64,000 bases of DNA from Candidatus Omnitrophota bacterium (GTDB lineage Bacteria > Hinthialibacterota > Hinthialibacteria > Hinthialibacterales > Hinthialibacteraceae). Shown piece by piece: positions 17,612 through 24,591 of the stretch; positions within the stretch are counted from its first letter, which is position 1; each line of letters opens with the position of its first letter. The DNA is taken from contig JBFMBP010000079.1 of NCBI GenBank assembly GCA_040755155.1, positions 1 to 64,000 of the forward strand, given 5' to 3'. The translations under genes were made by a program, and so were the position numbers. The notes below the pieces were generated by a model. That model saw only the letters and a program-made list of their open reading frames with translations. It searched no databases and was not told the origin of the DNA.

Positions 17612-18751
17612 CTAAAACGAATACTGCAAACCGGTGCGGATGGAGATGTCGTTATTTGTCACTCCTTCGCGCGAGGGTTGGCTGTCGAATTCGTCGGTTA
17701 GGTTGAGCGTCCAAGAGAGCGAATTGGAGATTGGCGTCAGAAATGTCGTCTCGGAAATAAACCTTACCGCTCCCAAATCGCCGAGGCTGGGATAGACCGT
17801 CAGCAACTGGCTAAGTTTGGATTTCTCGAAAAGGGTTTGGGAATATTCGATGCTGGCGCGCAGCGAGGCGTCGGTGGAATTGTCGCCGCGGCGGTAGATT
17901 TCTTCCGTGAGGCCGAAACCGATATCGCCCATCAGCTCGGAGCGTTCGACTTTCCAAAAGCGGTAACCGGCGCCGAGGGTTCCATCCGCGCGCAGGTCCA
18001 AATCCTTGAAGCGGTCGTGTTCCAATTTCAAATCGCCGAAAATATAGCGGTCTTTTGCATAAAAGATGCGCAGATTGGATTGTTGGCTGGCTTCCGTCGT
18101 ATCGACCAATCCTTCGCTCTCGCCATAGCCGAAATTGGCGCGCAAGGTAAGCAATTCCTTTTCCGCGGCGCGTTTGGCCTCGCTCTTGACGAAGAGATTG
18201 AACGCCTCCCGGTTTCCCATGCGTGCGCCGCCTAAAAGGGATACGCCTCCCGACCAAAGTTTTTTGATATTCGTCCTATCGGCGGTTTTTTCTTTGGCGG
18301 CGCCGAGTTCCTTGGTTGTTGATGGTATTTCCGCTTGCGCCGGTTGTTGTTCCGCAAATTTTGCGGCTTCCGCAGGATGAACGAGTGCGGCGATATTATC
18401 TTTTTGGATGGCGATCGAACCTGAATGAGGGGAAGCCAACGTCATCTCGCCGTTCTCGCCGCGATGGAAGTTTCCTATAAACCTATCGCCGTTCGCCGCG
18501 ATAACGCCGATCTCCTTGTCCGTCTCCAACGATAGAACTTCACTCCAAGACAGCGTGAAATCCCCGGCGTAGGGAGTATGAAGATTCAATTTCCCATCGG
18601 TCAGGCGCACGATTTCTCCGCTGAGCCGGTCTCCGTTTTTCATCCAAACATGATCGGCGAAAGATGTCTCCATGAAGTTGAAAACGAAAAAGCCAAAGAA
18701 AAATAAGCATAGGCGATAAACGTTCATTCTTGTCATGACTCCATATTTCAT
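17612..18751 (-). CDS. DUF481-family outer-membrane protein with N-terminal beta domain
   Basis: The 379-residue precursor has a hydrophobic signal region (CLFFFGFFVFNF) and an N-terminal domain reading DHVWMKNGDRLSGEIVRLTDG and EIGVIAANGDRFIGNF, the small beta fold commonly found before DUF481. A linker rich in Ala, Glu and Lys leads to a DUF481 beta-barrel (about 165-379: WSGGVSLLGGARMGNREAF, GAGYRFWKVERSEL, ending LQYSF). E. coli YdiY is a simple relative. Family members are outer-membrane barrels of unknown function. Two other in-frame ATGs (18736 and 18727) are possible starts; the one at 18727 has GGAG 11 bases upstream and gives a tidier signal peptide. Confidence 0.8.
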   Translation of the reverse strand: MKYGVMTRMNVYRLCLFFFGFFVFNFMETSFADHVWMKNGDRLSGEIVRLTDGKLNLHTPYAGDFTLSWSEVLSLETDKEIGVIAANGDRFIGNFHRGENGEMTLASPHSGSIAIQKDNIAALVHPAEAAKFAEQQPAQAEIPSTTKELGAAKEKTADRTNIKKLWSGGVSLLGGARMGNREAFNLFVKSEAKRAAEKELLTLRANFGYGESEGLVDTTEASQQSNLRIFYAKDRYIFGDLKLEHDRFKDLDLRADGTLGAGYRFWKVERSELMGDIGFGLTEEIYRRGDNSTDASLRASIEYSQTLFEKSKLSQLLTVYPSLGDLGAVRFISETTFLTPISNSLSWTLNLTDEFDSQPSREGVTNNDISIRTGLQYSF

Positions 18752-18775
18752 TATGCGGGAGAAAATACATATTAA

Positions 18776-18811
18776 CTCATGTTACGCATTTCCATACCCT
18801 CGCTCTTTGGG
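18776..18811. repeat. Truncated end of family B element
   Basis: The 13-mer CTCATGTTACGCA (18776-18788) is identical to the terminus at 35774. The following bases match the reverse complement of the right end of that element with few changes. The other arm is missing, so this is a remnant. Confidence 0.65.
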
Positions 18812-18842
18812 TTGATCTTTCATCGCAAGTCGAGGAGATGCT

Positions 18843-18874
18843 CAAAGGCAGAAAAAACCTTGCCCTTGCCACCT
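18843..18874 (+). repeat. Short interspersed hairpin repeat, copy 2
   Basis: CAAAGGCA, an A-run and TTGCCCTTGCCACC match the units at 5751 and 27421. It lies in the 376-base gap 18752-19127, between a family B remnant and a leader stem-loop; nothing else was recognised in that gap. Confidence 0.65.
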
Positions 18875-19083
18875 CCATATTTTCTTTTATAACGATTTAC
18901 TCTGATAAAGAATGACCTGCCTAGACGGATAAATCCAATTCCCATTTTTCCTCCGTTGTCTTTGTTGACAATTTTTTCCCCCAAAACGCCATTTTTTCGT
19001 AAAGAATCGATTCTGCGCCGCCGATAGTAATAGACAAGATGTAAAGGCGAACTTTCAAAACTCGGTACAAGACGTTTCAAGCC

Positions 19084-19108
19084 AAAGTTTCCTGCGCGAG
19101 GAAACTTT
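19084..19108 (+). promoter_or_regulatory. Perfect leader stem-loop before the gene at 19128
   Basis: AAAGTTTCCT (19084-19093) and AGGAAACTTT (19099-19108) form a 10-bp stem with a GCGCG loop, ending 19 bases before the ATG. There is no T-run on the plus strand, so it is not a terminator of that strand. It could stabilise the leader, bind a protein, or act as an operator palindrome. Confidence 0.55.
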
Positions 19109-19127
19109 AGAAAAGCGAGACGGCGCT

Positions 19128-20564
19128 ATGGTCAATGCTATTGGATTGCTTCAGGGTCAAAGCTCCTTTGGAGCAGGTCTTATCAGCGGATTTCTCAACG
19201 GTCAACAAATCGGAAACCAAAATTCCCAAAATCAAAACCAACTTATCAATGCAAGCCGATTGAATCTCAATCCTCTCAATCTCAACCAAAAAACGGGATT
19301 GAATCTAGCCTCTCCTTCCAATTCGGCGGCTTCACTTCTGCAAATTCCGAACAAAGAAACCGAAAAATCGGATCAGAACGCAAAAGATAACGATTCCGAT
19401 AAGGTCGATTTATCGAATTTTGCGCAAGAAGCAGCCCAACAGGCGATCGAACAGGCGCAGCAATCGCCGAAAACCGGCGCTACAAATTCCATAATCGTAA
19501 GCGCCGACGGGCGTTATGAAGCATCCATCGATCTGCAAATCAACCAAGATGGCTCATACGATCTGGAATTGGCGGTAAGTTTCGCCCAATCCCGCGCCGC
19601 TATGATTAATTCTTCCTCGTCTTCTTCCAACTCATTGGCTTACCAGCAAGACAACAGCGGCGATGAGACTTTAACTCCAACGAATGCAACTGGTTCGGAA
19701 GCATCCGCCAATGCGGGCGCTGTTCCGGCTGAGCAGGCGAACGCCGTTCCCGCCAGGAGCAGTTTGAATTCCGCCTCCGCCTCTTATAACCGCTATACTT
19801 CCTACGAACAGACGTTGGAGACGCGCGATTTTCAAGCCCGCATCTTCTACGAAGAGGCTAAATCCGTCGCCGTGAGCGCAGAACAAGCCTATGGCTCCGA
19901 GGCGGGCAGCCAGTATCTTTCCGTTGCCGGGGAAGTGGCCAACGAATTCACGTTGAATATTTCCATCAGCGGCGCCGATATCAACAATTTTAACAGTGTC
20001 GCCCAGGATTTGACTCAGTTTGACGATTCGGGTACGCTTACGGGATTCCTCGACGCTGTGGGTGCGGTTTTGAACTCCGATTCCAGCAACCTCGGCTCCT
20101 TCCTCGACGCTGCGCAAGGATTGATGAGCGCAGCGCAGGAGCATGTTTCCAGTAAATTAAGCGGATTCTTTAGCGATATGAACGACAAGTTCGGCGCGAC
20201 GCTTGAGGATATGGGCTTCGCTCCCGATTTCCTGCAAAACGTGGGGACTGATGTGGAGAACGACCTGCAAACCTTCTTCTCCGCTACGAAGAATTTTCTG
20301 CAGAATCTGACGGGATCCTCTCCTGACGCCGTTGAACAGAAAAACGCCGATACGCAGGCGATGGAAGCCTTGAATCAGAACTTGGAGAAGATGCGCGAAG
20401 AACGCAAACAACTCATGAGCGGCGATCGGGCGAATAATCCCCAACTCGTGGAAGCGGCCGAACCGCAAACCGCTGAGATAACGGTTCCGGAACCTGCCGA
20501 ATCCGCCGAAGACGCTGCGCAACCGGAAGTGAATCAAAACAATCTCGTTCAGGATTTAGTATAA
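19128..20564 (+). CDS. Low-complexity Asn/Gln/Ser/Ala-rich protein of unknown function
   Basis: This is a 478-residue protein without a signal peptide or membrane helix. Residues 1-70 are rich in Asn, Gln and Leu (NQNSQNQNQ, LNLNPLNLNQ). A short beta-like module, IIVSADGRYEASIDLQINQ, lies near 125. A Ser/Asn/Ala-rich linker follows (runs of Ser near 165), then a more ordered C-terminal part (about 255-400: NEFTLNISISGADINNFNS, FDDSGTLTGFLDAVGAVL, then amphipathic helices) and an acidic tail. Composition resembles adhesins or export and hook-length-type substrates, but no family is recognised. The leader carries a perfect stem-loop, and an intrinsic terminator follows, so it is a single-gene unit. 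The ribosome site is weak. Confidence 0.6.
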   Translation: MVNAIGLLQGQSSFGAGLISGFLNGQQIGNQNSQNQNQLINASRLNLNPLNLNQKTGLNLASPSNSAASLLQIPNKETEKSDQNAKDNDSDKVDLSNFAQEAAQQAIEQAQQSPKTGATNSIIVSADGRYEASIDLQINQDGSYDLELAVSFAQSRAAMINSSSSSSNSLAYQQDNSGDETLTPTNATGSEASANAGAVPAEQANAVPARSSLNSASASYNRYTSYEQTLETRDFQARIFYEEAKSVAVSAEQAYGSEAGSQYLSVAGEVANEFTLNISISGADINNFNSVAQDLTQFDDSGTLTGFLDAVGAVLNSDSSNLGSFLDAAQGLMSAAQEHVSSKLSGFFSDMNDKFGATLEDMGFAPDFLQNVGTDVENDLQTFFSATKNFLQNLTGSSPDAVEQKNADTQAMEALNQNLEKMREERKQLMSGDRANNPQLVEAAEPQTAEITVPEPAESAEDAAQPEVNQNNLVQDLV

Positions 20565-20587
20565 TCCTCGCCCAATAAACATATTCC

Positions 20588-20622
20588 AGCGCCTTGGGAA
20601 CGATCTTCCGAAGGCGCTTTTT
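20588..20622 (+). terminator. Rho-independent terminator
   Basis: AGCGCCTT (20588-20595) pairs with AAGGCGCT (20611-20618), followed by TTTTTAATTTT. It ends the transcript of the gene at 19128-20564. Confidence 0.85.
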
Positions 20623-20633
20623 AATTTTATGGA

Positions 20634-20654
20634 ATCGTTATATGATCGTTTATG
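20634..20654 (+). promoter_or_regulatory. Tandem direct repeat upstream of hicB, possible operator
   Basis: ATCGTTATATG (20634-20644) is followed directly by ATCGTTTATG (20645-20654), 41 bases before the hicB start. HicB-type antitoxins usually autoregulate by binding upstream repeats, so this is a reasonable operator candidate. No convincing -35/-10 pair was identified. Confidence 0.35.
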
Positions 20655-20695
20655 AAAATTATAGCGAAGTCGGTTATCTGGTAGGGAGTAAGTCC

Positions 20696-20908
20696 ATGAA
20701 ATTCCGGGTTATTGTCGAACAGGACGAAGATAACGTTTTCGTAGCGCAAGTTCCATCTCTTCCCGGTTGCATCTCTCAAGGGAAAACGCGGAGCGAAGCG
20801 CTGGAGAATATCAAAGAAGCTATGGAAGGTTATTTGGAAAGCCTTCGAGAACACAACGAACCCATACCTCCCTCTATAATGGAAGAAATAGTAGAGATCA
20901 ATGCCTAA
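20696..20908 (+). CDS. hicB: HicB-family antitoxin
   Basis: The 70-residue protein is the partial-RNase-H fold typical of HicB: KFRVIVEQDEDNVFVAQVPS, then PGCISQGKTRSEALENIKEA and a C-terminal helix. It neutralises the HicA RNase encoded immediately downstream; the two genes overlap by eight bases. No separate C-terminal DNA-binding domain (HTH or ribbon-helix-helix) is obvious, so it is the minimal form. The frame is open 34 codons further upstream, but the ATG at 20696 has GGGAG seven bases away and begins exactly at the conserved first strand. The longer version would run back into the preceding terminator. Confidence 0.85.
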   Translation: MKFRVIVEQDEDNVFVAQVPSLPGCISQGKTRSEALENIKEAMEGYLESLREHNEPIPPSIMEEIVEINA

Positions 20909-21125
20909 ATTGCCGCTTATATTCGGAAAGACGGCGATAAAAACATTTGAGAAAATTGGTTACGTTTTCGATCGCCAAAAAGGTAGTCATATCGTCTTAC
21001 GTCATATAGATTCGCCGCACAGACGCCTAACAATTCCTAATCATACAGTTCTTTCCAAAGGAACGCTTCGCGCTATTCTGCGCGAAAGTGGATTGAGCAT
21101 CGAAGAATTCATCGAAATTTTATAA
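20901..21125 (+). CDS. hicA: HicA-family mRNA interferase toxin
   Basis: The 74-residue protein is a double-stranded-RNA-binding-fold toxin that cleaves mRNA. The key sequence GSHIVLRH carries the catalytic His30, and the flanking pattern (FGKTAIKTFEKIGYVFDRQK; LTIPNHTVLSKGTLRAILRE) is typical. The antitoxin gene precedes it, the reverse of the classical hicA-hicB order, and they overlap by eight bases, so translation is probably coupled. Length is normal. Either a stress or stability module, or a solitary immigrant: no other mobile genes are near. Confidence 0.87.
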   Translation: MPKLPLIFGKTAIKTFEKIGYVFDRQKGSHIVLRHIDSPHRRLTIPNHTVLSKGTLRAILRESGLSIEEFIEIL

Positions 21126-21207
21126 GTAAAGCGCAATCAATGAACAATCATTAAAACCATTTTTTATTCGTATAAAATACTAAAAATAACAGGAGACAAA
21201 TCATAAT

Positions 21208-22203
21208 ATGGAACGGTTGCGGGACCGGCGCGTATTGGTTACGGGAGCGGGGGGATTCATCGGCTCTCATTTAGTAGAGGCGTTGGTTCCACTATGCCAG
21301 CGGGTAACGGCGCTGATTCATTACGATTCCCGGCCCGGCTTCGGCAATCTTGAGTTTCTTACGACGGATATCCGCCGCGATGCGCGCATTCTCTCCGGCA
21401 ACGTAGCCGATCCCTTTTTTGTGCGGCGGGCGGTGGAGGGGCACGATTTGGTTTTTCATTTGGCGGCTTTGATTTCGATTCCCTATTCCTATATCGCCCC
21501 GGCGGCCTATTTCCGCACCAATGTCATGGGAACGCTCAATGTGCTGGAAGCCTGCCGTTCGGAAAAAGTGCAGCGATTGGTTAGCGTCTCCACTAGCGAA
21601 TGCTACGGCAGCGCCCAGTATACGCCGATGCCGGAAGAGCATCCCCTTCATGCCCAATCGCCTTATTCCGCCTCCAAGATCGCAGCGGACAAAACCGTGG
21701 AAAGTTATTATTGCTCCTTCGGCCTGCCCGCCGTCATCATCCGGCCATTCAATACCTACGGCCCACGGCAATCCGCCCGCGCCGTCATTCCTACAATTAT
21801 TACGCAAACCCTCTCTGATGAATCCATCATTCGCTTGGGATCGCTGACGCCGGTGCGCGATTTGACTTTCGTGGAGGATACCGTCATGGGACTGATCGCC
21901 GCTGCCGTATCCGATGGCGTAGAAGGCGAAACCATCAATCTAGGCGTGGGACAGGGCGTGTCCATAGGCGAATTGGCGCGGCGCATTGGCTCTCTCACTG
22001 GCATCAACAAGGAAATTGTCTGCGAGGAGGAGCGCATCCGCCCGGAAAAGAGCGAAGTAATCACCCTTATCAGCGACAATTCCAAAGCGGCGCGGCTTCT
22101 AGGCTGGAAGCCGAAAATCGCTTTGGATGATGGATTGAAACGCACGATCGATTTTGTGCGCGAGCATCCCGATTTCTATCGTCCGGGGACGTATTTGATT
22201 TAA
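21208..22203 (+). CDS. NAD-dependent nucleotide-sugar 4,6-dehydratase, LegB-like
   Basis: The 331-residue extended SDR has the Rossmann motif GAGGFIG (13-19), the active-site triad STSECYG (Thr/Ser near 129) and Y153-x-x-x-K157 (SPYSASK). The segment LISIPYSYIAPAAYFRTN is characteristic of the LegB/4,6-dehydratase group acting on UDP- or GDP-GlcNAc, giving the 4-keto-6-deoxy sugar. The next two genes encode a sugar nucleotidyltransferase and a DegT-type aminotransferase, the expected partners for making a 4-amino-4,6-dideoxy sugar for surface glycans. AGGAGA lies 11 bases upstream of the ATG. Exact substrate (UDP or GDP form) cannot be told from sequence. Confidence 0.83.
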   Translation: MERLRDRRVLVTGAGGFIGSHLVEALVPLCQRVTALIHYDSRPGFGNLEFLTTDIRRDARILSGNVADPFFVRRAVEGHDLVFHLAALISIPYSYIAPAAYFRTNVMGTLNVLEACRSEKVQRLVSVSTSECYGSAQYTPMPEEHPLHAQSPYSASKIAADKTVESYYCSFGLPAVIIRPFNTYGPRQSARAVIPTIITQTLSDESIIRLGSLTPVRDLTFVEDTVMGLIAAAVSDGVEGETINLGVGQGVSIGELARRIGSLTGINKEIVCEEERIRPEKSEVITLISDNSKAARLLGWKPKIALDDGLKRTIDFVREHPDFYRPGTYLI

Positions 22204-22219
22204 GAATGATGAATGATGA
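22204..22219 (+). repeat. AATGATG heptamer repeat, two units
   Basis: Two AATGATG units begin immediately after the stop codon of the dehydratase gene. The same heptamer occurs after stop codons at 31070, 55555 and 58177. Confidence 0.55.
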
Positions 22220-22274
22220 GCCTCCACACCGAAGAAATCAGCGATAGCAGAAAGAAAAAGGATTGAGGAGTTTT

Positions 22275-22298
22275 GGCTCGGCAGGAGCCTCGCCCTCC
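22275..22298 (+). repeat. 24-bp interspersed repeat, copy 1
   Basis: A 24-bp sequence starting GGCTCGGCAGGAGCC recurs exactly, in inverted orientation, at 60879-60902. Both copies are intergenic. Confidence 0.6.
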
Positions 22299-22368
22299 CT
22301 TCTTGTTCGAAGGTGAATTGCGGGAGGGCGAATCTGCGTTTTTCCCCCTGTGTCCGGCATTGCGGCAT

Positions 22369-22446
22369 GTCATTTCGAGGGAGCGCAGCGACCGAGAAAT
22401 CTTCAACCCGCGTGTGGAAGGATTTCTCGCTATCGCTCGAAATGAC
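22369..22446. repeat. REP-like hairpin element
   Basis: GTCATTTCGAG at the left end and CTCGAAATGAC at the right, with GAGAAATC/GATTTCTC inside, form an imperfect hairpin of 78 bp. Similar GTCATTTCGAGC-type elements are frequent in many bacterial genomes. It lies in the 489-base gap 22204-22692, which splits the sugar genes and otherwise holds only the heptamer and 24-bp repeats. Confidence 0.6.
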
Positions 22447-22616
22447 AGAGTCGCAGCATGACAGAGCCATGATGAGCCTGCCAGCCTTCTCTTTTCTTAG
22501 GAGCGCCCTACCCGCGCTTCGCGGGCTAAATCAGAAAGAAACACAAAAAAATCGCGCTCAGGAGCCTAGACGCTTAACTCCTCAATTATCAGCGCTTACG
22601 AAAAGTGTTTCATAAG

Positions 22617-22636
22617 AGTGATGAGTGATGAGTGAC
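22617..22636 (+). repeat. AGTGATG heptamer repeat
   Basis: Nearly three tandem units of AGTGATG, a one-base variant of the AATGATG repeat found after other genes. It lies 57 bases before the nucleotidyltransferase start. Confidence 0.5.
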
Positions 22637-22692
22637 AGGCTGCGCTTCGCGTTAAGCCTACTCAACGCAACTATTAGAGGAGATGGATTTTT

Positions 22693-23412
22693 ATGCGCGC
22701 TGTGATATTGGCGGGCGGCCAGGGGCGGCGATTGAATCCTTATACGCTGGTGCTGCCTAAGCCTCTTGTACCCATTGGCGATCTTCCGGTTATCGAAATT
22801 GTCGTGCGGCAACTGGCGCATTATGGCTTCGAGCGGGTTACTATCGCTGTGGGCTATCACTCGGAACTGATTATGGCCGTCATGGGCGACGGCGCTAAAT
22901 GGGGATTGAATATCGACTATTCCCGCGAAGATCGTCCCTTGAATACCGTCGGCCCTTTGCGTTTGATCGACGGACTCAATGAACCATTTCTGGTAATGAA
23001 TGGCGACCTTCTCACAGACCTGAACTACAGCGAGCTGGCCGCCGCCCATTCCCGGCATGGAACCATCCTTACAATCGCTTCCTGCAAACGGCGCGTTAAG
23101 TTGCAGCTGGGAGTGATTTCCTACGCCACGGAAAACAACCGCTCCATCATTACCGGCTATCGCGAAAAGCCCGCCTTCGAATACGAAGTGAGCAGCGGCA
23201 TTTATATTTTCGATCCCCGCATTTTTGATTACATTCCCGAAGGCCAACCGTTCGGCTTCGACGAATTGATGCTGCGTTTGCTTGACGAAAACGAACCGGC
23301 GGCGCTCTATCATTTCGAAGGCCATTGGCTGGATATGGGAACGCCGGAAGATTTGGAACGCGCCAACGAAGAGTTCATGAACTACCGCCAACGGTATCTG
23401 CCTAATGAGTAA
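22693..23412 (+). CDS. Sugar-phosphate nucleotidyltransferase
   Basis: The 239-residue enzyme is a nucleotidyltransferase of the glucose-1-phosphate thymidylyl-/mannose-1-phosphate guanylyl-type fold. It opens with AVILAGGQGRRL, keeps the substrate lysine in LPKPLVPIG (Lys23), and has the metal-binding NGDLLTDL. It lacks the C-terminal left-handed beta-helix of longer relatives, as in PtmE/LegF-like enzymes. It presumably activates the sugar phosphate that feeds the neighbouring dehydratase and aminotransferase. It overlaps the aminotransferase gene by eight bases. GAGG lies about eight bases upstream of the ATG. Confidence 0.83.
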   Translation: MRAVILAGGQGRRLNPYTLVLPKPLVPIGDLPVIEIVVRQLAHYGFERVTIAVGYHSELIMAVMGDGAKWGLNIDYSREDRPLNTVGPLRLIDGLNEPFLVMNGDLLTDLNYSELAAAHSRHGTILTIASCKRRVKLQLGVISYATENNRSIITGYREKPAFEYEVSSGIYIFDPRIFDYIPEGQPFGFDELMLRLLDENEPAALYHFEGHWLDMGTPEDLERANEEFMNYRQRYLPNE

Positions 23413-24550
23413 CTGGAAAATTCCCCTATTCGAACCCGAATTCACCAGCGAAGATATCGAAGCGGCCTGCGCTCCGCTGCGCGAAGGCTGGATATCGATG
23501 GGCGAACGAACGTATGCGTTCGAAAAAGCGTTCCGTGATAAAATCTGCGCCGCGCACGTTTTCGCCGTCTGCAACGGCACTGCCGCGCTGCATTTGGCGC
23601 TGGCGGCGTTGGGAATCGGGCGCGGAGATGAGGTTATTCTGCCTTCTCTCACCTTTGTCGCTTGCGCGAATGTTATCGTCCAGCAATGCGCAATTCCTGT
23701 TTTTACCGATTGCTGCAGCGAAGAAGACTGGACCCTATCGCCTCAAGATATCGAGCGCAAAATCACACACGGCGCCCGCGCCATTATGGCGGTGCATTAC
23801 GCCGGATTCCCCTGCCGCATGGAAGAGATTGTCCCCATTGCCCGCCGCCATAATCTCGCCATTATCGAAGATTGCGCCCACGCTCTTTTTTCCATTCGTA
23901 AAGGAAAACCCTGCGGCCTTTGGGGCGATATCGGCTGTTTCAGTTTTTTCACCAACAAAAATATGACTACCGGCGAAGGGGGAATGTTGACCACAAACGA
24001 CGACCGCCTTGCCGAGCGCATCCGGTTAATGCGTTCGCATGGGATGACAACTCTTACGCTGGATCGCCATCGCGGCTACGCCCGCTCTTACGACGTAGTC
24101 GAGTTTGGATTCAATTACCGCATCGACGAAATCCGCGCCGCGTTGGGATCAAGCCAACTCCAGCGAATGGATTCCCGTCTCTTGCGCCGTAAAGAAATTT
24201 ATTGGCATTATTTGGAAAAACTAAAAGATATAGACGGAATTATTATTCCATTTCAAGATCGTACTGAGGATAACGTCGGTTATCATATTTTTCCTATTTA
24301 TATAAAAAAATCATCCATACGCGATCAGCTGATGGATGCGTTGAAGCAGGAAGGCATACAAACTTCCATCCATTATCCCCCCATTCACCATTTCATGGCG
24401 TACCGCGAAGCGGGATATTCCGCCGAGTGCCCTCTAACCGAACGCTTGACGTCGGGCGAAATCACCCTGCCTTTTTACCCGTCCATGTCGGAAGAACAAA
24501 TCTCCATCGTATGCGAATCGCTGCGGCGGAATCTATTGGCGCTTAGTTAG
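23405..24550 (+). CDS. DegT/DnrJ/EryC1/StrS-family sugar aminotransferase
   Basis: The 381-residue PLP enzyme has the fold-type I features of sugar aminotransferases: the NGTAALHLAL phosphate-binding segment (57-66), IIEDCAH with Asp156 contacting the pyridinium, and FFTNKNMTTGEGG with the Schiff-base Lys185. It transaminates 4-keto-6-deoxy sugars, consistent with the LegB-like dehydratase upstream (LegC-like step). Full length. The start overlaps the preceding gene by eight bases, so the two are co-translated. No downstream partner such as an acetyltransferase or NeuB-like synthase is in the window, so the final sugar is not known. Confidence 0.86.
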   Translation: MSNWKIPLFEPEFTSEDIEAACAPLREGWISMGERTYAFEKAFRDKICAAHVFAVCNGTAALHLALAALGIGRGDEVILPSLTFVACANVIVQQCAIPVFTDCCSEEDWTLSPQDIERKITHGARAIMAVHYAGFPCRMEEIVPIARRHNLAIIEDCAHALFSIRKGKPCGLWGDIGCFSFFTNKNMTTGEGGMLTTNDDRLAERIRLMRSHGMTTLTLDRHRGYARSYDVVEFGFNYRIDEIRAALGSSQLQRMDSRLLRRKEIYWHYLEKLKDIDGIIIPFQDRTEDNVGYHIFPIYIKKSSIRDQLMDALKQEGIQTSIHYPPIHHFMAYREAGYSAECPLTERLTSGEITLPFYPSMSEEQISIVCESLRRNLLALS

Positions 24551-24591
24551 TAAAGCAATAGAAAAATCCTATCCGCGCAAACGCCGCGCCC

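Noticed and set aside
18820-19080. A possible 86-residue minus-strand gene
   Set aside because: It covers a repeat and AT-rich DNA, has no ribosome site and no protein-like pattern.
22582-23652. A 356-codon minus-strand frame across the nucleotidyltransferase
   Set aside because: Antisense to two genes with intact active sites; it also runs through intergenic repeats.
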